Positions 44,401 through 56,842 of a DNA stretch of 64,000 nt are shown here, piece by piece. The stretch is taken from the NCBI GenBank assembly GCA_029948255.1, contig JALIZF010001828.1, positions 768,001 through 832,000 on the forward strand. Reading direction: 5' to 3'. The DNA is from Telmatactis stephensoni (Eukaryota > Cnidaria > Anthozoa > Actiniaria > Isophelliidae). The position numbers were made by a program, and so were the translations under genes. The notes beneath the pieces are model-generated. The model was not told the origin of the DNA, searched no databases, and was given only the letters and a program-made list of their open reading frames with translations. The first letter of the stretch is position 1, and every line of letters starts with the position of its first letter.

Positions 44401-47400
44401 ACAAAACTTTTTTCTCTTTTAGATCGGGAAAATTCATATGTGGAAATTTCTACGTCAGGTAATTGATAAGTATATCATGAGTCAAACAACTGTATAATTT
44501 TACAAATCAGAAAATGAAGAAGAGCAGGGTTTTAGTAATTAATTGTTGATTCATATAAAGCTGGCTTCAAAAACAGCTGGCTGTTTGCAAAATATGGAAT
44601 CTGTTGTATCAAAATAGTTAGCATTAGTGGTAAAGTCAGTGAAGTAGTGCCAGTAACTGCCTATTAATGAAACCTCTGGTCAAGAGTGTTGAAAATTTAG
44701 CCACATTGATTTATTGATTTATTTACCATTGGACCTACCCATCAAAAATGAGGAATAATGACTTGGTATTGCTTTGATAATGTAGGGGATAGAAAAGACA
44801 ATATAACATCAATAAGCAGACTGTAAATATAGAGCAGATTTTGTATGAGTGTGAAACATACTGTGCCGTGCTGTCATTTCAAAATGGATATTATTAAGTG
44901 GTAATTAAACACTTCGTGTCATGCAATTTTTGGAAATCATACTGTCTCATGATTAACAAATTGCACTCCTGCTAGTAACATGGTCATGCAATTTTGTAAT
45001 CACTCGCATAATATTATTATTGTTATTTTGTAATCACTCATAATTATTATTACTATTATTTATAATAATATTACCTTAGTAGTTTGTTCATAAGTCAGAT
45101 TGATCAATCAGCACCAATTTTAGCATTGTCAGTTGGAATATTACTGAACCTCTTTTTTTTGTCTAGGGTCTGTAGATACATGTAGTGTGATAGATCTTCC
45201 AAACAATAATACCTACACTTTACAACCAAAGCCAACCAAAGTTGAAGGTAAGCTAAGACGTACTAGCCGTTTCTAACAGAAAGTGAAGTGCTGCAAGCAG
45301 TTTAAGTACTCATATACTGTATTATTCAAAATGTTTTCAAACAGGTTGACTAGTGTTTGATACAACAACACAAATCAAGTTTTAAGAAATGTATAAATAC
45401 ATTTTATTCAAATTTATTGCCTTTTCAAACAATCACAGTTTTTATTTAAAACAACTGCAGATCGAAATCCGGCCTGCATTTTTCGATTCGGCTTACTAGA
45501 ATAACGAGGTTATGATGAGTGCAGTTGGATTATTAGCACCTATGATAAGTGCACATGTATTCTAGCTTAACACCTACGGTAAGCTCGTTTGTTTGGCATA
45601 AACACGCGTTAGCACTTGCGATAAGTGCAAAATTCTACTCCAAGGTTATCATAGGTGTATAGCCTAGTTTTGCGCTTACTGTGAGTGCAATTTATCGCGT
45701 GATGGTACAAATTACTCAGCGATATTGCGGGACGCCGTAGGAGACATCAAAATGGGCTTAACGTCCAAACAAATAACCTTCAATACAAAGTTACATGGAA
45801 TTACAAGTCCCATTGAAATAGGAAAAGATCGCTCACATTAAAGAATTATTTCTCTCACCTTCTACACTTTCTTCTGCCCGTCCCTGCACCGATTAACGCT
45901 ATAACAGGATCATCAGCGGTCAAAGTGAAATAATTATACTTTCGGAGCATAGACGTTTTTTCTTTCTTTCACAAATGAATTTCACCAAGTCGAGGAGCAT
46001 TTATGAAAGGAATGCACGATAAATTGCACTCACAGTAAGCACAAAACTAGGCTATACACCTATGATAACCTTGGAGTAGAATTTTGCACTTATCGCAAGT
46101 GCTAACGCGTGTTTATGCCAAACGAATGAGCTTACCGTAGGTGTTAAGCTAGAATGTGCACTTATCATAGGTGCTAATAATCCAACTGCACTCATCATAA
46201 CCTCGTTATTCTAGTAAGCCGAATTGAAAAATGCAGTCCGGATTTCGATCTGCAGTTGTTTTAATAGCACTGATTATAAAGCTAACTGATTGAAGTTTAA
46301 TTACTTGTGCCCAGGCCGTAGGCCGGGAACGAGTTATAAAATGCAAACGAAATTCTTTGGGTCTATGGTCGTGTTCGGAATGCGGCATTCTTGCACAATT
46401 GGTGACGTTGCACTCCTGATTGGTTAAGAGCGTAAGAAACAATGCCCTTCATTCTTCACCTTTGAGCACGTGCAAACTCTTCGTAGTGAAGGCAAGCCAG
46501 GAACTTTAGGAATGCAAGATGGCCGACTTCAAAGAAAATAGCTTTCAGAGACAGGCTTTTCCTACAGTAGAACAATGTAATTTGGAGCTTTTAACTCGAG
46601 ATATACCTATATACTTATAAGAGCTTCAGAATGGGCTGTTATTTTGAGCTTCATCTCCAATACTTTGACCAAATATCGAACTCTAAATGGAGTACTTGGA
46701 ACAATGCCCTCGCGATAAAGACTATTTCCTATGAGCTGGAAATCTACGAATTTCTCATCCTACATGTTGCTAAACGAACATACATAGAAGCAAGTCAATT
46801 ATATTCCTCATTCAAGCATTCAAGAGATCTTGAGAGGTTTTTGTACTGAATATTAATATCGGAGACCATTGCATGGAATTAGGTTCCATTGACCTTGTAT
46901 TTTGCGTTAGGTCACGTAACGTCTTTTATTACTCGTGCCCAGGCCTTTAGGCCGGGAACGAGTTATAAACTGCAAATGTTTTTTTTTCCCTCTTTTCGTC
47001 CTGAGGAACTTCTGATTGGTTAAGAACGTAAAAACAATGCCCTTCATTCATCACCTTTGAGCGACTGCGAACGCAAGCCAGGAACTTTAGGAATGCAAGA
47101 TGACCGACTACAAAGAAAATAGCTCAGTTTCAGAGACAGGCTTTTCCTGCAGTAGAACAATGTAATTTGGAGCTTTTAACTCGAGATATACCTATACACT
47201 TATAAGAGCTTCAGAATGGGCTGTTATTTTGAGCTTCATCTCCAATACTTTGACCAAATATCGAACTCTAAATAGAGTACTAGAAAGGAGGCCCTCGCGA
47301 TAAAGACTATTTCCTATGAGCTGGGAATTTCTCATCCTACATGTTGCTAAACAAACATACATAGAAGCAAGTCAATTATATTCCTCATTCAAGCATTCAA

Positions 47401-50400
47401 GAGATCTTGAGAGGTTTTTGTACTGAATTTTAAGACCAGACCATTGCATGGAACGGCTAGGTTCAATTGACCTTGTTGGTCACGTAAGGTCTTAAAACAT
47501 CCGAAACATGAACGAAAAAATACACGATTTGTTATTGTGTCAAAAACGCCGTTGTAGAAGTCTTTACAGCAAACAATTGAGATACATAGTGAAATAAAAA
47601 CTTGAATAAACTGGTATATTCGCAGGAAATATTTTTGCAAGTCGGAGATATATTAATAGCTGCTGACAGACAAATTGACTAATCAGATATCTTTAGTTTA
47701 AGTTAGCTGATTCAAAAAGGGTCTTTATGTTACGGTTAACTATTTCCTGGAATGGTGAAGAAAGCGTGGGCTCGGGGAAGAGTACGAACGGGGCCGGTCA
47801 TTGGAGCCTCTCCTAAAAGGGGCTCCCGGGGCACGAGTGAACGCACGTGTGCGTCTAGTTGTTTATAAAAATATGAATCGCACCCTGTGGCGGTAAAGAA
47901 TGCTTTTGTATTGCAGAGAGTCTGACAAAAAAACACATGTAAATGTAAAAGTTTTCGATTCACCAGAAATTTTAGTGACATGATGTGGCTGTCTGTGAGA
48001 TTTTACCTCTTTGAAGAATGTTCGAATACACTTATCGTGTGCCTTGCAGCCTGAACTTAGCTTCGATCGATGAAAAGCTCGTAAAAGAACATTGCCTTCC
48101 ACTAGAAATATCACTTAACATTTTGTGACCTTGATGCATACTTCTAGTAACATAAACAACTTGAAAATAGTTGTGAATAACAATGTTTTACCTCGAAAAA
48201 AACCCCCAGCTGAATCCTAATTCATATCATGTCGCCATTCTGTTTCTCACATTTTACAAACACAACTAAATCTGCCTAATCTTGCAACAACTCATAACCA
48301 GTTGTAACCACCAGTTGTCGTGTGGTGAGTGCAGTTGTCATCTTGGCATAATTATTTTAAGTAATATCTGGTGACCATTAATTCCGATCATTCCAAAGAT
48401 ATTTTGATGACGTCTACCATAAAGTGAAGTTCAAAGCTGGTCTATAAACACGTCACGCATGACACACAGGTATCCCACTGCAAGATTAGTGTCACTGCTA
48501 GCTTCGCTCACAGCAATTAATACACAACTGTTAACTTGTGCTGGTGTAATGCTGGACTGTGAAAATAATATAGATTTCAAATGTTTTTAGACTTTGTTTG
48601 CACTTCGTAGATTTTAATGTGATTTTGCTGACAAAGCTGCAGTACAGGGATGGAATTAAAGAGTTGATGTGGTCCCTTGTTTCTTTTTTCCCCAGGGGTA
48701 TTAATCCCTTCCCTATCCCCCTGGGTCTTTTTACTGTAAGACACGTGCAAAGCAGGGAGGTACATGTAAACTAACTCTAATCTACATGATTGTAATGTCT
48801 TACAGTTGATTTAATTCACAATTGAAACCTTTGCCCACTAAGATTCTGAAGTTAATGTTCCCAAATTCCCAAGTTCGTTTGAAACTTCCAGATTTAGTTC
48901 AATGAACCGTAACGTGATTACATTCAGATATCATTCCAGTAAAGCAGTTTGTAACTGGTTTTAGATAAAATTTGTGGAGATATTTGAAATCTGAAATTAA
49001 ACACATTATGGTTCATTGAATGAAGTGCGGAAGTTTCAATGCTTGTGAACAGTCTTTGGAATCTTAGGGGGCAAATTTTTATAAAAATGAACTTTAAATA
49101 ATGAGTTGAATTAAGTAGGGTTAATCATGTACATTTTAATTTGTAGTTCATGTACTGCAGTGTTAACCCTGCTCAGCTGACATTAAAGTTTGTCACAATT
49201 TTTACAATGTTATTTTGCTTTCAGACATAAATCTACATGTTATGTAAACCCCTATTGGGTTAGATCACTAGCACCATAACCATATTGTACTAATTTACCA
49301 TGTTTTACAGATTCATTGCAGCTACAAAGAAAAGACATTGACCAGCCAACAACTGATGATGACAATCCAACAACTTGTTCATGTCAGACTGCAGAGCAAC
49401 AGAGTGGTTCATGTGAACAATCAAATTCATTACCATCAGGTGAGCTTGGGGTTGGGTGCAGAAATGGAGGGACTAAATCATGAATTATATCAGACTTTTA
49501 CATTAAAAGGAGACATGACAATTTACAGTTGAGCATTATTTTTTTTGTATGATTGTGAAAATGGCACAGACATGGTAAAGCATGCATGTTCACAGCAGGA
49601 AATTGGGATCTTTTTATAGACATCACGATAATTATTTACAAAATTTTGGTCACAGCTTGGCATGCCTCACCAGGGTTCCTACAGGTCGTGGAAAACCTGG
49701 AAAGTCATGGAATTTCATGATTTCATTTTCCAAGCCAGGAAAGTCATGGAAAATGGCACAAGAAAGAAAAGGGGGGAGGGGGAGGGGGAGGGGGAGGGGG
49801 AGGGGGAGGGGGAGGGGGAGTAACCAGTAGCTTCATTTTAGGAAAAAAGATAAAATTATATTTTTCCAATGGAAATTAATCTACTTTCATGAAAAGTGTG
49901 AGCTAAATTTGGAAAAATAGAAAGTAGTCATGGAAAAGGTCATTGAAAGTCATGGAATTTGATATTCCAAAATTGCACCAATCCTGATCATACCAAATTC
50001 TGTTGTCACGATAAATAATGTTTCAAATTTATTTGACTTTTTAAATCTGACAGTAATGAAAGTGAAATGTCTGAATGTCATGTTTTTTATGTTTTAGGTG
50101 CAGCTCTGATGCAGGAAGGTAGTGAAGTTCCTAGTACTTTGGATCCACCCAGAAACACAACACCCACAATGACAGAGCAAGTCTTCTCAGACTTAGATGT
50201 TACAACTGGAAGTCAGTGCAGTTTGCATAAAATTTCCCAAGTAACAGAGCTTCCAGAGCATATGTTACAGAGCATTTGTAGTGTGCTAGATGAAAAAGAT
50301 GCCTTTTTTCTAGATTGCCGAATGCTTGCAGAAGTACTTAGGATAGAAAACCAGGAGGAGACAAACTTGAAGACACTGTCAATCTTAAAAGATTACAAAG

Positions 50401-50561
50401 TAACAATTGGACAGTTTATACAAATAATCGAGGTTATGATTCACCACATCGAAGATGAACATAAAGGGAAACTGGAAAATGTGGAGAAAAGAACTGGTGT
50501 CTTAACAAAAATTTTAATAGATATAACTTCATGGCTGAACTGTTCATCAGTTTCTTCATAG
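38478..50561 (+). CDS. TNF-receptor superfamily member with death domain, six exons
   Basis: Exons 38478-38510, 43336-44167, 44423-44458, 45167-45247, 49311-49439 and 50098-50561; all GT/AG, all phases close, 524 residues. Exons 1 and 2 together encode a signal peptide (MKPKIVLFAIL + VLLHLQPVFNG). Residues about 48-190 hold cysteine-rich repeats with CxxC knots (CDSC, CKNCTKC, CRKCKMC, CKPCSVC) and several N-x-S/T sites. A Ser/Thr/Asn-rich stalk follows, then the membrane helix at about 242-263 (AILTSFGGFLVLVCVAILIW). The cytoplasmic tail ends in a death domain (LPEHMLQSICSVLDE, CRMLAEVLRI, KVTIGQFIQIIEVMIH). Such receptors bind TNF-type ligands and recruit death-domain adaptors to trigger apoptosis or NF-kB signalling. 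The typical DWR Trp is Cys here (LDCRMLAEVL). Confidence 0.9.
39180..40192. mobile_element. piggyBac-type element with TTAA target duplications, in TNFR intron 1
   Basis: TTAA at 39176-39179 and 40193-40196 flanks a 1013-base segment that starts CCCTTTGGTGCCGGTGC and ends GGCAGGCACCAAAGGG, an inverted pair. TTAA plus a CCYTTTG-type start is the signature of piggyBac elements. Internal frames (39460-39795, 39875-40135) show no recognisable transposase or DDD motifs, so it is non-autonomous or badly decayed. Subterminal palindrome GTTCCTACGGGAAC at the right. Confidence 0.85.
40753..41172. repeat. Nearly perfect 195-base inverted repeat (long hairpin) in TNFR intron 1
   Basis: The left arm 40753-40951 and right arm 40978-41172 match as reverse complements with essentially one visible difference (GAGCGCGAGC against GAGCACGAGC). 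The spacer is about 26 bases (AGTATAATAAATAGTAAATA and six more). Each arm ends in the CCCTGATGATGGGCC...GGCCCGAAAGCTT segment also seen at 26276. Probably a snap-back repeat copy. Confidence 0.95.
41691..41813. repeat. Inverted repeat with 50-base arms
   Basis: GACGGCGTTGGGAGAAAATA at the left is matched by the inverted end TATTTTCTCCCAACTAGCCG at the right; the arms continue through TCGGTATTGGCAGAGTCGCG and flank a 20-base loop. Related words (GACGGCGTTA, ATCGCGATTC) near 40245-40310 and 41640 suggest a larger nested element of which this is the right side. Confidence 0.8.
42192..42963. mobile_element. hAT-like MITE, TIR CAGGGTATCTGAT, 6-base duplication TATACT
   Basis: Left end CAGGGTATCTGATATAA and right end (other strand) CAGGGTATCTGATGTAA. 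TATACT lies immediately outside both ends (42186-42191, 42964-42969). The interior is AT-rich with repeated GCATAATT words and no coding evidence. Ends starting CAGGG are common in hAT elements, though hAT duplications are usually 8 bases. Confidence 0.75.
42970..43238. mobile_element. MITE adjacent to the previous one, TIR ACAGCTATTTCAAAAAACGT
   Basis: ACAGCTATTTCAAAAAACGT at the left is mirrored by ACCTTTTTTGAGATAGCTAT at the right, with further matches GAATACTGTATTC / GAATGCAGTATTC. A related segment (CTATTTCAAAAAAGGTTGTC) occurs at 51055. No ORF. Confidence 0.55.
45446..46264. mobile_element. Foldback element with ~250-base arms, in TNFR intron 4
   Basis: The arms run from TTAAAACAACTGCAGATCGA to about 45700, and from about 46010 to TCGATCTGCAGTTGTTTTAA, as close reverse complements with scattered differences. 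Each arm contains several variants of GCACCTATGATAAGTGCA, itself a partial palindrome, giving repeated cruciform-capable words. The central 310 bases are unique. Confidence 0.9.
46303..47500. repeat. Tandem segmental duplication, two ~560-base copies
   Basis: Copy 1 46303-46905 and copy 2 46932-47500 start with GTGCCCAGGCC, (GTA or TTTA)GGCCGGGAACGAG, and run in parallel through AGGAACTTTAGGAATGCAAG, CTTTTAACTCGAGATATACC and TTCAAGAGATCTTGAGAGGT, with small insertions and deletions. A 72-codon open frame in copy 1 is disrupted in copy 2, so it is unlikely to be coding. It lies in intron 4 of the TNFR gene. Confidence 0.9.
49771..49820 (+). repeat. (GGGGGA)n tract, G-quadruplex-capable, in TNFR intron 5
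   Basis: Eight runs of five G separated by single A on the sense strand of the TNFR transcript; it could fold into a G-quadruplex in DNA or RNA. The flanking 49670-49770 and 49930-49990 segments (GGAAAGTCATGGAA words) look like another dispersed repeat. Confidence 0.9.
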
Positions 50562-53300
50562 AGCCACTGATAATAAGTTCTGCTTGCCACAAGGAAGCTT
50601 TGGAAAGATCAGCCAAGAACTGATATTTATTTAAGAGATAAAATTTCCTTACGCTGGCGTGACTATATAAAGTATTTTACTTATGGATAAATTGAGTTGA
50701 AATTGAATTTGCATGTCACGTCAAAATATAGTAAAACTGCAAATGTCAACAAAATTGTATTTAAACTGACATTGAAGATATGGTTTTTAAAGCTTTAATA
50801 TTTGTGAGGAATTTTTGAAAGAAATGTATATGTTAAATATGATAACAAGGCTGTGCATTATCTCCATACATTTCTTTGTAAAAATTCTAGATCTGACTTT
50901 CAAAAATTCACATCTTCATCCGTTCAAGTGCAGTGTTGCTGACATTTTTGCAATTATACTGTTGTCAACATGACCAATATTTTATAAAGTGAGAAAGGTC
51001 TATTGATGAGGATAAAACATAGTTGACCATCTTTCACATCCAACTAAATACACCTATTTCAAAAAAGGTTGTCAGAGCTAAAGGTGATAGGCGATAGATC
51101 ATTTAAATTCCAAAGTAATCAAGAAGTTTTAAAAATAGTAGACTGCGAGCAGCCCCACTTTTCCCTCCAGATTCAGTAAAGATACATTTTTAGAATACGT
51201 GGACGAGTGGACACAGTAAAACACAGGTTTACCAATTTTGACATGCTCCTCAAAATGCAAGCTAGGGTAATTATTCTTCTGTCCTGTGACTTTTGAAATC
51301 ACATGATAAAAAGCTTATTCTAACATCAATATGTGATTAGTTATTTTAGGTCTAGGAGGTACTAACTGAAGGCATAAGTGTTAAGAATGCTGGAATCTGT
51401 TTTGGGGTTTGGAAATTTGACATTTGACTTTTTGGGGGCATAATTTTTTGGGAAGATACTTTAGGTAGAAAAGCTTTGCCAAGACCTAATTTTTGATTAG
51501 TTATTACTTCTCGTGAGGAAAAATTTGGGTTGGCTTTGTCTGTGTTCTTGACTGAGTACATCTTGGGCTACAGTATTAGGTCAAGAGCCCAGTAAGACAA
51601 CAGCATGTTGATTTCTATTCAAGATGAGGGAAGTTATATTAAGGCTAAATAGGAACATTTTATTTTTGCTTTCAGTTTGCATGTTATCAATTTATTGGTT
51701 TATGGATAATTTGCACTCCAAACTGTGTTTTATTTGACTACATACATAGTACAATGAAAATTTAACAAAATACAAACAAACAAAAACTGAAAAACCCTCC
51801 AGAACCCCCAAAAAAGTAAACAGATAAAATAAAAGTGTATATAAAAAATTAAAAAATATAGAATAAAAAAAGAAAAAAAATTGATCACATAGTAATATAG
51901 CTACAAAATTGTACCAACCAAAATAATTTCCAATATTTTGATGTAAACAATTTTCAATAATAGCTTATATACCTTGTAAGCAGAAGTTAGTTTTCTAAAT
52001 CCTCTGAGGTAATTTTCTCTCACTTGCTGGCAATGTAGAGGACCAGAGAAAACTCCTGCTTTTTTGACTTTGCTGGCAAAGTGATCTTATTTTAAGCAGT
52101 TATTAAAGTAAGCTATATTAGGCTATTAGAACTAATATTTACATTGATTCGGTTTTCTTTGTTCTCCATGTTGAATATGTGGCATAACCCCTGCTTTGAA
52201 TAAAGAGCTAATTTTAATTTAAGGGGAATATGTATAGTATGCAAGGGGAATATAACTTATTCCCCTTGCATACTGATGTATATATGCTCCCCTCGCATTA
52301 AAATTGCAAATCAGGAAACCGAAGTCGGACTTTACATGTCCTAATTAAAGGACTAGACCTGGTTGAAAACAATGCAAACAAAACAAAACAAAAAACAAAG
52401 TAAAAACACGTACACTCTTACACATGTGGTATGCATTTGCACTCACATGGTTTACTGTGCATGTTTCTGACATGAATGCCATAATTCAACAACATAAATT
52501 TCTCTGTTTTTAGACATTTATAAAATTTCTGTTTTTGGAAACCTTTCCAATGTAAAAATAAGTCATTTATCGGCCTTCAGCTCATGGATGTGTGATATAT
52601 TCACCTCGGGCTGTGCCCAGTATATCACATAATCCCCTGCTTCAGTCTGATAACCCTGACTTATTAGGCTCAATCCACATGAGTTTGTATATGCTGAAAT
52701 TAGCTAGGCTATTGTAATATATATTTGAATCAATTTGGTAATAGTATTCTTACATACTAGGTTATTTATAGTTCTAAATTTGTTAATAATATCTCGAGAT
52801 TGTATTCACATTTGCAGTGCAAGTTGAAACAATATAATTGACAATAAAAATTTTTAACCAGTTTTATTTAATGGTGGGGATCACTTGGCACCTATATTAG
52901 TATAGGAAATTACAATGTCGGAGAAGATTATAATTAATGAAAAATACTGCACCATCAGAGTGTGGCACAAGTAGTATTCAGCTAGTAAGATGGAATTTCC
53001 TATCTACCAAAAATATGAGTTTCATATTGCGATTCAATTAATTAATTTCAATTAATTAATTGAAAAGTATTAAGAAACACGGGTAGGGCAGTCACAAAAA
53101 TCCTTTGGGACCTTGCTGGGAGGAAACGTCATAGACCCTGGCCCCTGAGGATGCTTTGCATAAATATCTTAGAATTTTATGATAATGAGGCCAGGTCTAC
53201 CAGTGTTGTTAATTTAGTTTTTAAAAATGGGATCATGCAGTTTTTTCAGTAGACAAATTTCTTACTTTAATTTGAATGCCATATAACATAAAAATTCACT
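50562..53300. other. Downstream region of TNFR gene, no further gene recognised
   Basis: Presumed 3' UTR then spacer. A palindromic patch at 52220-52300 (GCAAGGGGAATA / TATTCCCCTTGC) is a small inverted repeat. AATAAAG at 52200 could be a distant poly(A) signal. No motif-bearing frames. Confidence 0.4.
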
Positions 53301-53343
53301 TACCATGTGACACACCAAGAAAATGATGGTACATTTAATCTAC

Positions 53344-53430
53344 TGCCTGGGGGATTGGGGGGGGGGGGGGGGGGGGGGTGGGGGGATGGGGGCTACTGCC
53401 TGGGGGATTGGGGTGGGGGATGGGGGGGAC
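53344..53430. repeat. Poly-G tract and GGGGATTGGGG repeats
   Basis: A near-pure run of about 20 G, followed by two copies of CTACTGCCTGGGGGATTGGG. It generates a spurious Gly-rich open frame. Confidence 0.9.
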
Positions 53431-53555
53431 TCCCACATATTTTTGGTGGGGTGATCAATGTAACTTTTAGGGGGTCAAAGCGATCTGGTACCTTTAATTA
53501 CTTTTGGTACCCCTTAATTATTTTTAGTAAATAAGATGCCCTCAAACTTTGAGAG

Positions 53556-54220
53556 TACCGTATTTACTCGAATAAGCGCCTCCCCCGAATAAGCGCCTCC
53601 CCCGAATAAGAGCCCCTTTTGGACAAAAAAAATTAATAAGCGCCTCCCCCGAATAAGTGCCTCGCCTCGTTATAGTATACTAATACCAGTACTGTTGTAG
53701 TAGTATATAACATTTTACAACACTTGATACTAATCTCGCGATCTGATTGGTTGATTAGAGTGTGTCAATAAGAGGACAGACACACTGCTGACGCGTTTCA
53801 GCGCGCGCGCTAGTTCTGTTGCCCCGTTTGAAAAGGATTTTTTAACTTTTATCTCAAATAATTGTTGTAAAAAACGAATTGAAGATGGTTTTGAGTTGTC
53901 TGTCCTCTTATTGACACACTCTTGACGCCATAAAATGTTCAAAACTTTGCAGTGAAACCACTCGCTACGCTCGTGATTCCACTTGAGTTTTGAACATTCT
54001 ATGACGTCAAGAGTGTGTCAATAAGAGGACAGACAACTCAAAATCATCTTCAATTTGTTAATTGATATTTAAGAGGAAATAATACTTTGACAGTTGTGTA
54101 CGCGTTTCCTCCTGATTAATAAGCGCCTCCCTCGAATAAGCGCCTCCCCCGAATAAGCGCCCCGTTTTAGACGTGAAAAATTTAATAAGCGCCGGGGCGC
54201 TTATTCGAGTAAATACGGTA
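53556..54220. mobile_element. MITE with TIR TACCGTATTTACTCGAATAA and internal CGCCTCCCCCGAATAAG repeats
   Basis: TACCGTATTTACTCGAATAA at the left is exactly inverted at the right (TTATTCGAGTAAATACGGTA). Both subterminal regions contain several copies of GCGCCTCCCCCGAATAA. A second foldback is nested inside it (53756-54059). A fragment of the same family (TACCGTATTTACTCG, CGGCGCTTATTA) is present at 63125-63162. Confidence 0.9.
53879..54059. repeat. Nested foldback, GACAGACAACTC / GAGTTGTCTGTC arms
   Basis: The arms, about 75 bases, contain GTTGTCTGTCCTCTTATTGA and its inverse, around a loop that is itself partly palindromic (AGTGAAACCACTCGC, GTGATTCCACTTG). A third, shorter copy of the arm word AGAGTGTGTCAATAAGAGGA is at 53757. 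It was inserted in the surrounding MITE. Confidence 0.85.
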
Positions 54221-54221
54221 C

Positions 54222-55524
54222 ACAGCGTTTGAAGATTCTTTCTGTAAGGGTGTACTGACAACGCTGTGCAACGGCGGTTGCTATGCAAAATAGGGTCTTG
54301 TTTTGGTGATAGGCGCACGCGCGCGCGCGCGTGTTTGGCAGAAATAATTTGACTTCCGGTTTTGGGACGCACACTTGTCAAAAAGAACTTTTTGTTCTAA
54401 TTGCGCACGCGCGAGGCATTTTACTTCCGGTTTCTTTAAAAAGCTCATTTTAATCTTTGGCCATTAGACACCCAAGCAATGCCGGTACCATGCAGTAAAG
54501 ACCTAATTGGACAAAGTGGTCCGATTCATATTTACGCGCCGGATAGCAGTCTAATAGCGTGACCACAATTCCTTTCGGTCGTGCAATCACCAATTCCAAA
54601 CTCGTCCGGTCAACCAAAATTACCTGAGTGTTTATATAGTTTTATTGAGGAGGGAAAGGATGAGGAAGGGAGGTATTAACAGTACTGGCTTTTGTTTCCT
54701 ACAAAACGAAAACAAGGTTCGATGATTTTCCTCCTTGCGCGGTTGTCGTAATGGTGTTTCCGGTTTCCCGGCTTCCCTGAAATGAACCGGAAGACGCTAC
54801 GTCTGTGCAAGAGACTAGAATTCAAGGAAATGCAGCAAAGTTCTTCGAACTCAAAGACGTTTATACTGTGTAGACAAGACCAACTTTGTTGGAAAGGTAA
54901 AAATGTATGTTGTTTACATTGTTGTTGAGATGAACGCGCTGGTTAATTATTTGCCGCTGTTTAAGTCCGGGTCGAACGGGGGCTTCTGATTCATAATTTG
55001 GGGATCGAGGAAGAGTCGCCCGAAAAATGGAAAAATCGTACATTTACTCGAAGCTGCAACTTGATAAGATCAATAAGTTTACATATATCGAGAGACGTAT
55101 TCCTGTATTAAGGAATGGAATCGATTTTGTCTTGTTTCCCGCGTGTTTTGTGTGGATCTGTAATCAAGTATTAAGAACGGATAATTTTCATGGTCTCTTA
55201 TTTGCCAGAGATTGATGCACAAAACTCGGTGATATCTGCAAGTTTTCTCTGGGATAATTTGTATAGAATTACCCTGCTGGCAGAGGGTATTTTTTAAAGC
55301 TTCTCCTTCTCACTGAGAGTGAAGCTGAATATAACTTTTTACATTTTTCGTGTATGTACATCAGCTTATTATACATTTAATTATTAATACGGTGCACTAT
55401 TAATTGCCTCAAGTGATGATGGAAATTCACATTGCCGTTTTATATAGACAGTCCACAGCAGAGAATAAACAGGTCAAAACACAAATCGTGGACAACCATG
55501 GGAAAAAATGTCAAACATGGGGCT

Positions 55525-55557
<33 letters not shown>

Positions 55558-56842
55558 ATGCCAGACTTTTCTGGGCCGATCTAACCAGGAAATCCCTGGG
55601 AATCTGTTCTGTTCTCACAAGTTTGGGTAATATAATTTACAGATTTCCCAAGTAAAATACAACAGATACCCAGTTTAGACCCAGGGAAACCCCAAGTTGG
55701 GAATTTACATTTTTTCGTGTGAATTGACCATGCATCTGACACAGGACTGTCGAGCAGTGCCAGACAGCTTGAATTACTTTTTCATTTTTTATCTTTGGAG
55801 AAAATAAGTCCATTACATGATCATAAATCTCAAATAATCTTTGGCTTTTCCCATTTCATGTAAATAATGTTTACACACAAGAAATTATTTTTTCCATTTC
55901 TGAATCATGAAAAATTTTATGAAAATGTTGATCATGCATCACACGAAAATCCCTCCCCCCTGATAATAGTATATATGCATGATAATAGAGGATATTCTTG
56001 ATAGGGCTAACAGCTAGTATCTCCTTTCATAAATCTATAATGACTTTATGAATATATATAGTAATAATAGTAACCCGGGAATATATTCTCTGTGCCTGCA
56101 GTACATATGAATATTCAATGAGATATAATTATGGCTTACCCATCCACATAGCTAGTGTATACACATCACTAAATAAATCTAAGCTGAATTCCCTTATTCT
56201 CCAAAGGGCGATGGATTAATTAACAGGGTCCTGCCATTCTCCCTGGGCCTCCAGTGGCCATTAATACTGCCCCTTTCACTATTTGTAACCAAACATATAT
56301 AATGTTGGAGTACTCACATTGCTGGAGAAAATGTAAATATTTGCAACTAAATTTAAGAAAGGCAATGAATGTGGCCACAAGGAAGCATTAGAGCTAGGGG
56401 CAAGACTGCTTGACCCAATTAAGCAAACTGAGCCGGGAACTGTACCACACCCCAAACCCAACCTGCAGCCTGCAGCACCATGCAGTATATATCACTGGTA
56501 GTCCAGTCTCAGACTCTCTTTCTTGCCGCTACAGGACCCGTGAGTCCTGGAGTGTCAAAAGAGAGAGTCTGGGACTGGACTATATCATTATAGACCCTCT
56601 GAGCTAAGTTTTATTTCAGCTGTCCTCTATCCCTGCCTCTTGAGGTCAATCTCAGCTGTACTTATAGTTATTATTCAAGAGTTTATTGATGTTAGTTTGG
56701 GGAGCTTATTCAAAAATTGACCCTGTAAACAGGGAGCTTACTGTATTTGGATTAAGTGGCTCAGTATTTTGGTCAATATGTTTTTTTTGTAGTGATTTAT
56801 AGCAAAATACACAAGACTTATTGATAGATCGAGTTTGGAAAC
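54222..56842. other. No gene recognised; poly-C run at 55526-55557
   Basis: Contains a short CG-dinucleotide repeat near 54314 (GCGCACGCGCGCGCGCGCGT), a 32-base poly-C tract at 55526-55557, and short ORFs without motifs. An inverted pair (GTCCAGTCTCAGACTCTCTT / AGAGAGTCTGGGACTGGAC) lies at 56500-56580. Confidence 0.4.

Noticed and set aside
53307..53534. Gly-rich open frame
   Set aside because: Poly-G and GGGGATTGGGG repeat artefact.
55027..55215. 62-residue frame MEKSYIYSKLQ as a possible first exon of the death-domain gene
   Set aside because: It ends in a stop without a convincing donor in phase with the exon at 56843.
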